A stretch of 64,000 bases of DNA, taken from contig NC_084482.1 in the NCBI RefSeq assembly GCF_030035675.1, forward strand, positions 230,137,943 to 230,201,942, written 5' to 3'. Below are positions 22,545-33,400 of this stretch, in pieces. The stretch comes from Rhineura floridana (lineage: Eukaryota > Chordata > Lepidosauria > Squamata > Rhineuridae). The position numbers and the translations under genes were made by a program. The number at the start of each line of letters is the position of its first letter. Position 1 is the stretch's first letter. Under the pieces are notes generated by a model that did not search any database, was not told the DNA's origin, and saw nothing but the letters and a program-made list of their open reading frames with translations.

Positions 22545-22915
22545 AACAACAACATGGGTGGGCCTCTGCTTACCCACAGCTGGGAAATAAAACTGCCAAC
22601 TCAGAGCTCTAACACAGAAGCCAAATGTTAAACTGTTAAGATCCCACTTTAACAAATGAACCCCCACAATTCTTTGCTACACAACCATCTTGAATTCAGG
22701 TTTTCATGATGCTTTGGACACATCATGAGAAGACATGACTCACTCCAAAAGACAAGAGGAAGGCCAAAGAAGAGATGGATTGATTTCATAAAGGAAGCCG
22801 TAGACTTGAACTTGCAAAATCTGAACAGGGCGGTTCATGACAGATGCTCTTGGAGGGCGCTGATTTATAGGGTTGCCATAAGTCGTAATCGACTTGAAGG
22901 CACATAACCAGGGCC
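22545..22915 (+). mobile_element. Composite: 150-bp unit joined to BovB 3' end
   Basis: Same order as at 7.06-7.47 kb: GGGTGGGCCTCTGCTTACCC ... CTTGAATTCAGG, then BovB from about 22.71 kb (RPKKRWIDFIKEAVDLNLQN) to the tail GACTTGAAGGCACATAACCA. It is preceded by a short BovB-like tail (GTGAAGGCAAATAACAACAA). Confidence 0.75.
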
Positions 22916-23261
22916 GGTTCTAAAGGATGGCCAGGTTGGGCACTGGCCTGAGGGCCCCAGAGCTTCAGGAGCCCCTGAGGGGCCCTCTGCTCTAGGGTTG
23001 CCAGGTCTCCAGCTTTCTGCCGGAGTCTCCGGCAAAAGGGGGAAGTCTCTGGCCTCCGGCAATACTTTATTTAAAAAGGTGGATCTCCGGTTTTTCACTG
23101 GCCCCCTCAGCCACGCATGCGTGATTGAAGCACGCATACGTTGGACTGTGGAGGGCCGCCTTCCTGGCGTTTCTGCCCTTTGTCAGGCAGGCTCAGGCAG
23201 GCCGCACGCCACCGCCATCTCCTAGCAACCGCTGCCGAGACGGGGGCCACGCGGCCTGTCA

Positions 23262-23732
23262 GTCTCAGCAGGAGCCGTGGAGGGCAGGCCAGGCTGGCTC
23301 CTTCTTAGCCCCAGAGCCGGTTCTCCTGCTCTGGAAAGGGCAGCCGGCGGCTTCACCCCTCCTGCTGTGGGTGCCACTGGGTGGCAGCGGCCGCGATAGG
23401 GCTCGCTCAGCAGTCTCGGGCTGGGGGGGCATCACAGCCGCTGCCGCCCAGTGGCGCCCACAGCAGGAGGGGTGAAGCAGCCGGCCGTCCTTCTTGGAGC
23501 ACTGCAGGGGAACCAGCTCCGGGGCTAAGAAGGAGCCGGCCTGGCCTGCCCTCCATGGCTTCTCCTGTCAGCCTCAGCAGGAACCGTGGAGGGCCAGCCG
23601 CCGGGCCGGCTCCTTCTTAGCCCCAGAGCCGGTTCTCCTGCTCTGGAAAGGGCGGCTGGCGGCTTCCCCCCCCCGCTGTGGGCGCCGCTGGGCAGCAGCT
23701 GCCGCGATGGGGCTCGCTCAGCAGTCTGTTTT
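23262..23732. repeat. GC-rich direct/inverted repeat cluster
   Basis: A module of about 165 bp (CAGGAGCCGTGGAGGGC, CCAGAGCCGGTTCTCCTGCT, GCTCGCTCAGCAGTCT) occurs at 23262-23427 and again directly at about 23570-23730. The stretch between (about 23435-23565) carries much of the same module inverted (GGAACCAGCTCCGGGGCTAA, CTGGCCTGCCCTCCATGGC). Long open frames here are by-products of the GC content. Confidence 0.65.
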
Positions 23733-23885
23733 AATATGTTTTTAAGAATGTTTTGTTTAATGTATTTTAAAGTATGTTTTTATGAAGTTTTAGAGTGTTT
23801 TATTGCTTTTATTTGTCTCCTCGGCTCCTACTGGGCGGAAGGGCAGGATCTAAATCTAATAAATAAATAGTAAATAAATAAAAGA
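23733..23885 (+). repeat. L2-type 3' tail
   Basis: TTAATGTATTTTAAAGTATG, CTGGGCGGAAGGGCAGGATC and TAATAAATAAATAG form the same 3' tail found at 32.3 and 58.3 kb. Confidence 0.55.
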
Positions 23886-24146
23886 TGTCCCGCAAATGTT
23901 ACAGCAGTGGTTGTTTTCCATACATTCATCTCATTGTGGTGTTTTAATTTTTGAAGACATGCCATGGAGTTTCAGCTCACATGGGTCTCTACCATCCACA
24001 TGTCACCCATGTTGTTCATGTGGATCTGCATGATTGGCCCTGCCCATGTAGTGATAGGGTTTTCAGTGCTGCAGCACTGCCATGGATGAATACAGGGTAA
24101 ATCGGCTCTCATTCTCTTACTGGAATCACCAAGCTACTGAGTTAAA

Positions 24147-24253
24147 GAGCTTGGAAAAGTTACTTTTTTTGAACTACAACTCCCATCAGCCCCAGCCAGC
24201 TGGCTGGGGCTGATGGGAGTTGTAGTTCAAAAAAGTAACTTTTCCAAGCTCTG
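24147..24253. mobile_element. Near-perfect palindromic hAT-type MITE
   Basis: GAGCTTGGAAAAGTTACTTT ... CAGCCAGC|TGGCTG ... AAGTAACTTTTCCAAGCTC: the two arms of about 53 nt match almost base for base. GTTAAA flanks both sides. The family is shared with 10.15 and 33.40 kb, the latter with a clear 8-bp duplication. Confidence 0.75.
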
Positions 24254-24534
24254 GTTAAACCACGATGTTATGTCCTAGTGCAGATATTTGTCACAGCAAG
24301 GAGTAAAGAGGAAGTTGTTTTGCTGGGATCTTTGAATTATTACACTACTCATTGGCCTCCTTGTATGCCTTCTGATGTGTCACAGGGACCTTCAGCTTAG
24401 TGACTCATTGCAGCGTTGAGGCCCCCCACTTGGCTGACTGCAGGTGGCTGTTGGTTATAATCCCAAAATAGATATTCACCTCCCCCACCAAACCAAATAT
24501 GGGGGGGGAGTGAGAAGAAATACACATAAGAAAT

Positions 24535-24622
24535 AAGGCCTTTAAAAAGTTGTGGATACAAATCTGGTGCAGCTGCATTTGGAATACTGCACACAGTTCT
24601 GGTTGCCTCACCTCAATTTATC
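24535..24622 (+). mobile_element. CR1 fragment
   Basis: The frame AAAFGILHTVLVASP corresponds to the CR1 stretch YLEYCVQFWSP; a short internal piece. Confidence 0.55.
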
Positions 24623-24629
24623 ATGCATA

Positions 24630-24790
24630 ATGACATCACTAGGGCCCGCCCCGTGACATCACTAGGGCCCACCCCGTGACATCACTAGGGCCCGCCCCGT
24701 GATATCACTAGGGCCTGCCCCGTGACATCACTAGGGCCCACCCCGTGATGTCACTAGGGCCCGCCCCGTGATGTCACTAGGGCCCACCCC
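24630..24790. repeat. 23-bp tandem array, 7 copies
   Basis: Unit TGACATCACTAGGGCCCGCC plus CCG. Seven units fill 161 bp. Variants are TGACATCA, TGATATCA and TGATGTCA, and CCCGCCC or CCCACCC. Located near the right end of the hAT-type element. Confidence 0.85.
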
Positions 24791-24840
24791 CATTTTCTCA
24801 GGTTTTTGAATGGCTCTGACCTGGCAACCCTACTCTGCTC

Positions 24841-25228
24841 CCCTTCCTTGATCCGCACCCCCCCACGCCCCCCACTTACCTTTCAGGTGGCCTTCTATCA
24901 TTGCCCTTAATGAAGATGGCAGCTGCAGCTTCCTGAAATTACTGAAGCCGCTGCCACCATCTTAGTTGATGGCAGATATGTGCCCACATAGCACGCATTT
25001 GGGTTGATTGACAGTTATACCTGCCTGCTTTATACTTATTTGTACATCTCTTCTAGAAATAGTGTACTTTCAATCCCCCGGGCGGGGCCTGAGCTGCCTC
25101 TTGAAACAACAGAGAACATAGTCATGCTGTGAGGACCGGATGTTAGCCTTCAACCCAGGGATGGGGAACATCTGGCCCTGAGGGCGGGGGCAAATGTGGC
25201 CCTCCAGACCTTTCTATCTGGCCCTTGG
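24841..25228. other. Unassigned
   Basis: No gene or repeat recognised, apart from CTGGCCCTGAGGGCGGGGG near 25.17 kb, which resembles MITE-type flanks. Confidence 0.3.
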
Positions 25229-25413
25229 AACTCGATTCACTAGAAAAAAAATAATGCTGGGAAAAACAGAAGGGAGTAGGAAAAGAGGAAGGCCAAACAA
25301 GAGATGGATTGATTCCATAAAGGAAGCCACAGACCTGAACTTGCAAGATCTGAACAGGGTGGTTCATGACAGATGCTCTTGGAGGTCACTGATTCTGGGG
25401 GTCGCCATAAGTT
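25229..25413 (+). mobile_element. BovB 3' part (left half of a BovB-L2 composite)
   Basis: Frame KIMLGKTEGSRKRGRPNKRW then DLNLQDLNRVVHDRCSWRSL, closing at GTCGCCATAAGTT. It is followed at 25414 by GAGAGAAGGTGAGAG, not by the normal BovB end. The same join occurs at 36494 (inverted) and 53166. Confidence 0.8.
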
Positions 25414-26340
25414 GAGAGAAGGTGAGAGAAACCCAGCAGAACCTACACCTTGCTGCTGTGGCCTCCTGCACAACTCCATCTGCAGGCTTCCTCAGGTGTC
25501 GACTGCAACTCCCTGCAAGCCCTTGGGACAGCTAAAGCCAGTTGGGGCTCACAAGGGAGAAGACAACTGCCAGAGGGTGGGGAAATGAGCTCCCCCTCAT
25601 AAGAGCCACCTCTAGCCAAGGCTCCCCTACCCCAAAGTCAGGCTTCTTTTAACATGTGCCAGGGTAGGAGTAGTCAGAGGCCTGCCATTGAGGTAATATT
25701 GGGCAGGGTATCAAAGGTGCTGTGGACTTTGAAGAAGCACAAATACAGGGCAAATGGGAGTAGTCAGGGGCCTGCCATTATTGGGCAGGGGATGTAATAG
25801 TGGAAGGCAGACTGGCCATCCCAGGGGAAGGGATATAAGACACCTTTGTGCTTGCATCCCTTCCGGTCCCCCTTCCAACCCTCCAGACACTGGTAGCTAT
25901 GCTGGGAACTCCCTGGATCTTATTGTCCTGCTGATGAATGCAAGGTCAGTGACTAAGGAAACCACTTTCATTCAGGACTTAATCCTGGATGAATGTGCTG
26001 ACCTTGCCTGTATTACCGAAACCTGGCTAAATGTCCAAGGCGGAGTAGGTTTCTCTGCACACCAGGTTTTGTGGCACTCCAGCAGCCTAGATCCATGGGA
26101 CGGGGAGGTGGGGTCACAATTGTCTGCAGGGAATCTATGTCCTCTGCCAGGTACCCTGTCCCTAACATTTCCAGCTGTGAGTGTATGTGCCTGGCGTTGG
26201 GTCAGGGAGACAGAGTGGGGATTCTGTTGGAGTACCAGCCACCCCACTGCCCAAAAGTCTCCCTCCCTGAGCTGGTCTTGGCGTTGGAGTTGCGGTCCCC
26301 CAGGTTGATGGTCCTTGGCGACATCAACATACATGTTTAG
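25414..26340 (+). mobile_element. L2-type 5' region with endonuclease
   Basis: After about 200 bp of 5' sequence, the frame from 25.9 kb reads LIVLLMNARSVTKETTFIQD, LILDECADLACITETWL, the GRGGGVTIVCRESMSSARYP segment and ECMCLALGQGDRVGILLEY to LMVLGDINIHV: an L2-clade APE endonuclease. The copy is nearly collinear with rc(35.64-36.49 kb). It ends at about 26340, before the catalytic C-terminal part. Confidence 0.75.
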
Positions 26341-26449
26341 GTTAGACTCACAGGTCCAGTCAGGGCTTCATGGCTGCCAAGAAAACCATGGGGCTGTCTC
26401 TAATATCAGTGTGCAACCTTGCATCGGTAGCAATCTCAGTAAGGGGTCG

Positions 26450-28562
26450 GGATTGCAGTTCAAGATTGATAAGGAGATAGTCAGGAAATACCTAGTTAAC
26501 CTAAATGAGTTCAAATCTCCAGGGCCTGATGAACTGCATCCCAGAGTATTGAAGGGACTTGCGGATGTGCTCTCGGAACCTCTTGCCATCATCTTTGAGA
26601 AATCCTGGAGAACGGGAGAGGTGCCGGAGGATTGGAGACGGGCAAACGTCGTCCCGCTCTTTAAAAAGCATAAAAAAGAAGATCCGGGGAATTACAGGCC
26701 AGTCAGTCTGACTTCAATACCGGGAAAGATATTAGAACGGATAATAACAGTCCATCGGCAACTATCTAGATGACAATGCTGTGATTAGTAGGAGCCAGCA
26801 TGGGTTTAGAACATAAGAACATAAGAAGAGCCTGCTGGATCAGGCCAGTGGCCCATCTAGTCCAGCATCCTGTTCTCACAGTGGCCAACCAGGTGCCTGG
26901 GGGAAGCCCGCAAGCAGGACCCGAGTGCAAGAACACTCTCCCCTCCTGAGGCTTCCGGCAACTGGTTTTCAGAAGCATGCTGCCTCTGACTAGGGTGGCA
27001 CAGCACAGCCATCATGGCTAGTAGCCATTGATAGCCCTGTCCTCCATGAATTGGTCTAATCTTCTTTTAAAGCCATCCAAGCTGGTGGCCATTACTGCAT
27101 CTTGTGGGAGCAAATTCCATAGTTTAACTATGCGCTGAGTAAAGAAGTACTTCCTTTTGTCTGTCCTGAATCTTCCAACATTCAGCTTCTTCGAATGTCC
27201 ACGAGTTCTAGTATTATGAGAGAGGGAGAAGAACTTTTCTCTATCCACTTTCTCAATGCCATGCATAATTTTATACACTTCTATCATGTCTCCTCTGACC
27301 CACCTTTTCTCTAAACTAAAAAGCCCCAAATGCTGCAACCTTTCCTCGTAAGGGGGTTTGTCAAGAAAAAATCCTGTCAGACTAATGTCATCTCTTTTTT
27401 TGATGGGGTCACTAGCTTAGTAGATGGTGGAAATGCTGTAGATGTCATCTATCTAGATTTCAGCAAAGCGTTTGACACAGTCCCCCACGACCTTTTGATT
27501 AGCAAACTAGTCAAATGTGGACTAGATGGAAATACTGTCAGGTGGATTCACAACTGGTTGGAAAACCGTACTCAAAGAGTGGTCGTCGGTGGCTCTGCTT
27601 CGGACTGGAAGGAGGTTTCGAAAGGAGTGCCACAGGGTTCTGTCCTGGGGCCGATACTCTTCAACATTTTTATCAATGACTTAGATGATGGAGTGGAGGG
27701 AAGCCTTATGAAGTTTGCGGATGATAGGAAACTGGGAGGGATAGCTAACACAATGGAAGACAGGAATAAAATCCAAAGGGACCTGGATAGACTAGAAAAT
27801 TGGGCTGAAATTAATAAAATGACATTCAATAAAGACAAATGCAGGATTCTGCATTTAGGCCACAAAAACAAAATGCACGGGTACAGGATGGGAAATACCC
27901 GGCTTAGCAGTAGTGCATGTGAGAAGGACCTTGGAATTGTAGTGGATCGTAAGTTGAACATGACCCAGCAGTGTGATGCTGCGGCAAAAAAGGCAAACGC
28001 GGTTTTGGGATGCATAAACAGAGCTATGGTTTCCAGGTCGAGGGAAGTAATAGACCCAGTATATTCTGCATTAGTCAGGCCTCATTTTAAGAAAGATATA
28101 GACAAGTTGGAGCGGGTTCAGAAGAGGGCGACGAGGATGATAGCCGGTATGGAGAACAAGCCTTATGAGGAAAGGTTGAAGGAACTTGGCATGTTGACTC
28201 TGGTGAAGAGAAGGCTGAGGGGTGACATGATTGCACTCTTTAAGTACCTGAAGGGCTGTCACATAGAGGAGGGTACAGATTTGTTCTCTGCTGCCCCAGA
28301 GGGTAGGACAAGGTCTAATGGTTTTAAGTTGCAGGAGCGTAGATTCAGATTGGGCATTAGAAGGAACTTCTTGACAGTAAGGGCAGTTTGGCAATGGAAC
28401 CGACTGCCTAGGGAGGTGGTGGGATCCCCTTTGCTGGATGTCTTCAAGCAGAGGCTGGACAGCTGTCTGCGGGAGATGCTGTAGCTGTGGATTTCCTGCT
28501 GTGAGCAGGGGTTGGACTCGATGGCCTCCAAGGCCCCTTCCAACTCTCTGATTCTATGATTC
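26450..28562 (+). mobile_element. CR1 LINE, RT to 3' end, split by a second CR1
   Basis: Frame KFKSPGPDELHPRVL-like start, SWRTGEVPEDWRRANVVPLF, NYRPVSLTSIPGKILERI up to 26.81 kb, then after the insertion KSCQTNVISFFDGVTSLVD, DLDFSKAFDTVPH, GVPQGSVLGPILFNIFINDL, a catalytic FADDRKLGG (usually FADDT) and the C-terminus to 28484; the 3' end GATTCTATGATTCTA is at 28562. The frame is open from 27330 to 28484. A short deletion removes LEYCVQFWSP before KKDIDKLERVQ. Confidence 0.9.
26812..27357 (-). mobile_element. CR1 3' part nested in another CR1
   Basis: Minus-strand frame YEERLQHLGLFSLEKR, FFSLSHNTRTRGHSKKLNVG, RRLDQFMEDRAINGY and the 3' end repeats CTTATGTTCTTATGTTCT. GGGTTT precedes and follows the insertion, which looks like a target duplication. 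Nearly identical to the CR1 at 59.42-60.12 kb, so it is a young subfamily. Confidence 0.88.
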
Positions 28563-29655
28563 TAGCTGCTTCGGAGACATAATGGAGGTACACTGATCTG
28601 CAACATGACTTTTTTTTTTGCTAAAAAAACACCCAACCACCCAAATCGAGTGCATGTCACTTCCAGTGCCTCTATCTTCTTTATCCTTTTGGGAAATAAC
28701 AATACTGAATGAAATAAAAGAAATGATACTTTTTTTGTCATTCAAATTTTCTGAACTAAAGGTGGTAATTTGTACTGTGAGGACCAAAGCAAGACATGTG
28801 TGTATGTTGATATACTCATTGCATGCCCCCAAGAGATAAGGTGACATATTTTTCCAGGGATGTGCAATGAACTCTATCGACTTTCCCACCCTACATGCGG
28901 TTGTCTGAGAGGCAACTTCCTGTTTTCCCCTCATGCTATTTCCACTCCTAGGAAGCAATGGAGGCATCGAGCATTTTAGTGTCCCATTGATTATGCAATA
29001 GCCAGTCCACTCAGGGGAAAAAAAGGTAGCGCCACAGGAATTCAAATTCTTTATAACGCAAGTCTTGCTGCACGTGAAAACAACAATGCGTGTATAGGCA
29101 TCAAACATTTTTTAAAAATCCCTACTAATACCTATGCCCATTCCCATAGACTGATTGGATGTATGTGTGGCCGAGGGAAATAGTGGCTTACAACAGCCCT
29201 GCAATGTAGTCCACTCTGTTGACATTGCAGGTTAGAGGCAGGGCTGAGGCTGCTTTGGATTTGCAGCCCGAAATTCCCCATTTTGGGTTGCACCAAATGT
29301 TGTTAAATTGCCCCTCGAGCCTTCCAGCCCACATCCGCTTCTCAGCTGTGTACAGCAGCAATGCTTCTAGTGGCTTGCACATAGGAGTGCTGAGGCTTTA
29401 AACTGTTTTCAATTCTCGGCCCCAAAATGGCCTGAGTTAAAACAGAAGGTGCACACATGTTGGGAGGGCATGAAACTTGAAACGTTTTCCTTGCCAATTG
29501 TGCCCCCCCCATGGTCTCCAGGCTTAATGTGCAATCAGGGAAAGAAAACAGTGATACTAACCTTTCAAGAGGAATGAATTGAAAGTTTAAAACACCGAAT
29601 TGGAAGCTGGGGAGTGTGAACCTAGCAAATCTATTGCAATGGGAAAAGGTACATA
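28563..29655. other. Unassigned single-copy-like sequence
   Basis: About 1.1 kb without recognisable gene or repeat. Confidence 0.35.
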
Positions 29656-29736
29656 CAGTGGCATCATGAGGGTTGGTGTGACCCGGTGCGGAAACTCATG
29701 GTGTCACCCCCATGGACCTCCTGCCGTACAAGGTAT
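29656..29736 (+). mobile_element. hAT-like transposon 5' end
   Basis: CAGTGGCATCATGAGGGTTG then GTGTGACCCGGTGCGG, the same end as at 11814; cut off at a CR1 junction. Confidence 0.5.
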
Positions 29737-30057
29737 GATAGCATTCTTCAGGTACTTGAAAGGTGGGCTGGGATGTCTTCTCGATCGTCCCAGAGTCCAG
29801 GACAATGGGCTCAAGTTGCAGGAAGCCAGATGCCAACTGAACGTGAGGAAAAACATCTTAACTGTTAGAGCGACGTGACAATGGGACCAATGAACTGGGG
29901 AGGTGGTGGGCTCTCCAACCTTGGAGGCCTTCAAGAGGGCAGTTGGACAGGGACCTGTCAGGGATGCTTTAATCCGGATCCCTGCATTGAGCAGGGGGTT
30001 GGACTCGATGGCCTTATAAGGCCCTCCCAACTCTCTACCATCCTATGATTCTATGAA
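29737..30057 (+). mobile_element. CR1 3' end
   Basis: Frame IAFFRYLKGGLGCLLDRPRV, then LNVRKNILTVRAT and GEVVGSPTLEAFKRAVGQ with frame breaks, ending GGGGGTTGGACTCGATGGCC and ATGATTCTATG, the CR1 tail. Confidence 0.8.
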
Positions 30058-30199
30058 ATTTACACCTTGGAAAGGGGACAGTTCCAAAAACATCCATTTC
30101 GTAAACAAAAGTCATAACTCATGTGCTAGAAGTAAACGATTTCTGACATACACTTTCATCCGTTTTGGAAATACAGGCTGTTCCCTGCAACAGGACAGG

Positions 30200-30290
30200 G
30201 GAGGTCTGTGGTTCTCCAGATGTTGCCAGACCCCCAACTCCCATCAGCCCCAGCCAGCATGGCCAATGGTCAGAGAGGGCCCAAATCCGT
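30200..30290. repeat. MITE remnant
   Basis: CCAACTCCCATCAGCCCCAG and CAGCATGGCCAATGGTCAG match the interior of the hAT MITE at 6.25 kb; ends degraded. Confidence 0.45.
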
Positions 30291-30439
30291 CCCTGCCCAA
30301 TGGCAAAGCGCCTCGGGCCCCCTTGGAAATTTATGCTGAAAGGCGCTCCTTTGTCCCTGCAGATATTCCTGGACTTCAACCCCTATTAGCCTCAGCAAGC
30401 ACAACCCATGGCCACGGATGATGGGAGGTTCCCCATAGC

Positions 30440-30645
30440 AGTCCCAAGGTTTAGATGCAGTCAGTTTCCTTGCAATTTCCACCCATTGCCTCTACTCCTG
30501 TCCTCTTGAGTGACAAAGGACATGCTCCATCTTCTACATCACAGCCCTTGAAGACAACTGTCACATCTCCCTTTAACAGTCTCTTCTCCAGGCTAAACAT
30601 ATTGAGATATTTCCATTGTTTCTCAACAGTTGCAAATAAGAGCAG
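30440..30645 (-). mobile_element. Old CR1 fragment
   Basis: Minus-strand sequence encodes a stretch like FSLEKRLLKGDVTVVFKGC with frame breaks, matching the CR1 C-terminal region. Much more degraded than the other CR1 copies. Confidence 0.5.
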
Positions 30646-32040
30646 GCCAGGTAGCTTTTTTAGTTAGTTGTCAATCCTGGCTAAGGTTGAGGATTAGTTC
30701 TGCATTCTAGTGTTTCTCAAACTACTCCTTGTCTCTGGAAAGCCATATCTGAAATGCTCTTCTGATTTACAATATATGTCACTCAAGAGATTTAGCAAGC
30801 TAGTCTTAATCATCATTTTCTGAAACATTTTCACAGAGAGGAATAAAACAACAACAGGCAACTGGCAAGTTCTTCACCACTGGATGACAGAATCTGGAAA
30901 AATGTCCAAGTCATTAATTACATGTGGGAAAATGAAATAAATGGGGAGGGGAGATGAATCTAAAACCTGTGCAATTGTTGCAACAAGCGCTGTTAAACAG
31001 AATGTAAATAGTCCTTCATCAAATTAAAACCATAAACTGGCAATCATAGGGCTGTTAAAAAAATTAGATCTAACAGGAAAAGATTTACTTCATCTGTCTT
31101 TTCCCGAACCCCTTTCCAAATTCTTCTGCCACCAACTTACATTGTTGTTGCTCAGTCATCGCACATGGAAATGCACTTCAGAAGAGTGAGATGTTGTTTT
31201 ATTAAGCAGTCTGAGCTCATGTGTATTAAAATCAATGTTGCTTCCAGGAAGACTCTAGTTTTATTCCCCAAGTGGAGAAGAATGTAGGGGTCCTGGCCCA
31301 CCACTCTAACCACTACCCCACACAGTCTCTGTGCATCCTGCAGTCCACATCCCTTAGCTACCCCACTCTTATCTAGGACGAGACAGGTACCCCCTCTTCT
31401 CGCCCCTTGCTTTTGTCCTCACCTTCGGCACACCACACTCCAGCAGAGCTCCCTGTCCAGCTAAGCTCCCTCCTTACAACCCCTTGACTCATAGACTGCC
31501 TTTCTACAGATGCACACCAGGCGGTTTGGAATTTTAAAAATACACTAAAAATGAACTATTTTTAAGAACACCAGAGAGAACTGTCTAGGGCCTTTGGTGC
31601 TGAGGAGCTAATTAGTGTGATGCAGCTTTGCTGTCTCTATGATCTGGTGAACTCCCTTGGGAAATGTTTATACCGACTGAAAATGAAAGCCAGGGAGCTG
31701 GCAACAAAATGTTGCAGTGTGAAGTGCTTCTCTTCCGGATGCTCCATTCCATCCCCTTTTCCCTGCCCCAACCCTGTTCTGCAGCCACTGAGCACCCACA
31801 GTCCTCCTTGGGCTGGTGGGTGGGTAGGTGGGAACCTCTTTAAATCACCCACCCCAAAAATATTTTTGTACTTCTCCAAACTTTGGGGTTTCCCTGAGCC
31901 TGCGAATATCTCCCTGTTGCATGAGGATGTTGCCGCGCTCACCTCTGAGCATCGGGAACAGAGGGAGTCACAAATATGGAGGCAGAGATGTCCGTATTCA
32001 GAGTGACAGATTCATCTTCGCCTGGATGCACAGTATTAAG
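30646..32040. other. Unassigned
   Basis: About 1.4 kb with no clear gene or repeat. An open frame at 31.6-32.0 kb has no domain I recognise. Confidence 0.3.
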
Positions 32041-32044
32041 TATC

Positions 32045-32145
32045 CATGGTTTCAAACTCGGGCACTCAGCTTGGCTTGGTGACCTTGGGTCGGTTAGTCC
32101 CTCAGTCACTCTGTATGTCTCTCAGGCTAACCTACTTTATCCTAC
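32045..32145 (+). repeat. Possible tRNA-derived SINE remnant
   Basis: GGTTTCAAACTCGGGCACTC resembles a pol III B box with flank, followed by TTGGTGACCTTGGGTCGGTT and CTCAGGCTAACCTAC, a layout common in vertebrate SINEs. No A box was fixed. Confidence 0.35.
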
Positions 32146-32194
32146 ACACTCCTCCCATAGAACTCAACCCGACTGCATATCAGACAGGCGCCAT

Positions 32195-32460
32195 CTCTTG
32201 TTATCTTTTTGCCACCAACTGAAGACCTTCCTATTTCAGCAAGCCTTTTAAATAGAGACTTTATGCCAGTCTGTCTCTGTGTTGGAATGGCCATTTAAGA
32301 TGTTTGTAGAGCTTTTCTCTTTTTTAAAAAAGGATGTTTTGTTTTAATGTGTTTTTGAAGTCTGTTTTTAAGATGTGGTAGAGCCTTTTCAGTGTTTTGT
32401 TTGCCGCCCTGGGCTCCTCCTTCTGGGAGGAACTTAATGCCTAAATAAATAAATATGGAA
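32195..32460 (+). mobile_element. L2 3' end
   Basis: Frame ends HQLKTFLFQQAF, the L2 C-terminus, followed by the tail GCCGCCCTGGGCTCCTCCTT and CTAAATAAATAAAT. Confidence 0.68.
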
Positions 32461-32849
32461 TCGCGCTGTAAGGAGAAGCAGCAGCAGTAGCCTCAATTTA
32501 GGCTACTTGTATACTTTCCCCCGCCCCATATAAAACGAACCGCTTCAAGAGATGATCCAGCGCCTGTCCCGCTATCTCCACACCTCCAAAATAAGAAAGG
32601 ACTTCTCCGAAGGGAGGGCGGGGATATTTTGGGCAGGGGAGAAAGCTGCGTCACCCGCCCCTCCTCCCTACATCCCCATCTCTGCCGTGGGGCAAGAAGA
32701 CGGGGAGGGGAACGGGAAAGCCGGCCTGGGGGGGGGAAGGCCAGGACAACGATTGACCACGCGGTGCGTGAGAGGCGATGATGGGGCCGGTAGGCGAGCG
32801 GGGGGCCGGCCGGGCAGATGTGCAGAAGAAGGAAGCGGCTCCTCTGGCG

Positions 32850-33182
32850 GACTCTCCAAGGTCCACGTGCCCAGAGCCAGCCTCTGGCCGACCGCGCAGG
32901 GCTCGGGTTCCGGAGCAGAGCCGGATTGCTCCCCAGCCCCGCCCGTGAAGAAGCCTCTCTCGGCTGGCAGCTCCGGGAGAGCGCAGCGCAAGCGAGGACG
33001 GAGCGCCTCCCCTCCCTCTCCGTGGGAAGCAGCCGAGGAGCTCCAGCCACTTTCAGGGTTAACAAAGGACAACGGAGCGGAAGGAAAGAGCGCAAAGGAG
33101 GGAGGGACGTCCCTTTCCTGCCCCGCCTCTCGGCGAGAAAAGCAGGTGGAAGCGCCGGAGGAGCCCCTCTTTGCGCGCAGCG
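32850..33182 (+). promoter_or_regulatory. CpG-rich promoter/5' UTR of KRAB gene copy 2
   Basis: GC- and CpG-rich block upstream of the first-exon ATG, inverted relative to 9.83-10.10 kb (GCGCAAAGGAGGGAGGGACG; CGCGCAGGGCTCGGG). No TATA box seen. Very long open frames on both strands here come from the base composition. Confidence 0.5.
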
Positions 33183-33225
33183 ATGATGGCGAGCGGGGCT
33201 GCGCGGGGGGAGCCTCGAGACAAAG
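33183..33225 (+). pseudogene. First coding exon of KRAB zinc-finger gene, copy 2
   Basis: ATG at 33183 (a second at 33186), frame MMASGAARGEPRDK, then donor AAAG|GTAGGC. It has the same length and splice phase as the copy at 9791-9833. Downstream on the same strand come the shared intron (33.23-35.63 kb), the site where KRAB-A should be (an L2 composite begins there instead) and the finger exon at 39.7 kb, so the locus spans about 33.2-41.7 kb. The assignment to one gene is inferred from order and strand. Confidence 0.58.
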
Positions 33226-33400
33226 GTAGGCAATGCGGGTGGAGGGGAGAGGGAGGGTGGACCCCCCCTTAAGCGCCCCCCCAGCAGACCCTCCAGATCG
33301 GAGGCTGCAGCTCTGCCCCTTCCCGTCTGCCCTTCCCCTGAGCTGGGCTGGCTGTGGTGGGGCCGGATGGAAGCATCCCTCGGAACATCTGCGGTTCTGA

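Larger units (their letters stand above)
22993..24832. mobile_element. hAT-type element, 1.84 kb, with nested cargo
   Basis: Ends TAGGGTTGCCAGGTC and GACCTGGCAACCCTA are exact 15-bp inverted repeats. CTCTGCTC flanks both sides (22985-22992 and 24833-24840), an exact 8-bp target duplication typical of hAT. No transposase frame was found. The interior holds a GC-rich repeat module, an L2-type tail, a palindromic MITE, a CR1 fragment and a 23-bp tandem array, each listed separately. Either a large non-autonomous element or a small one that later collected insertions. Confidence 0.78.

Noticed and set aside
24630-24790. CRISPR-like regular repeats
   Set aside because: The units are head-to-tail with no spacers; it is a minisatellite in a eukaryotic genome.
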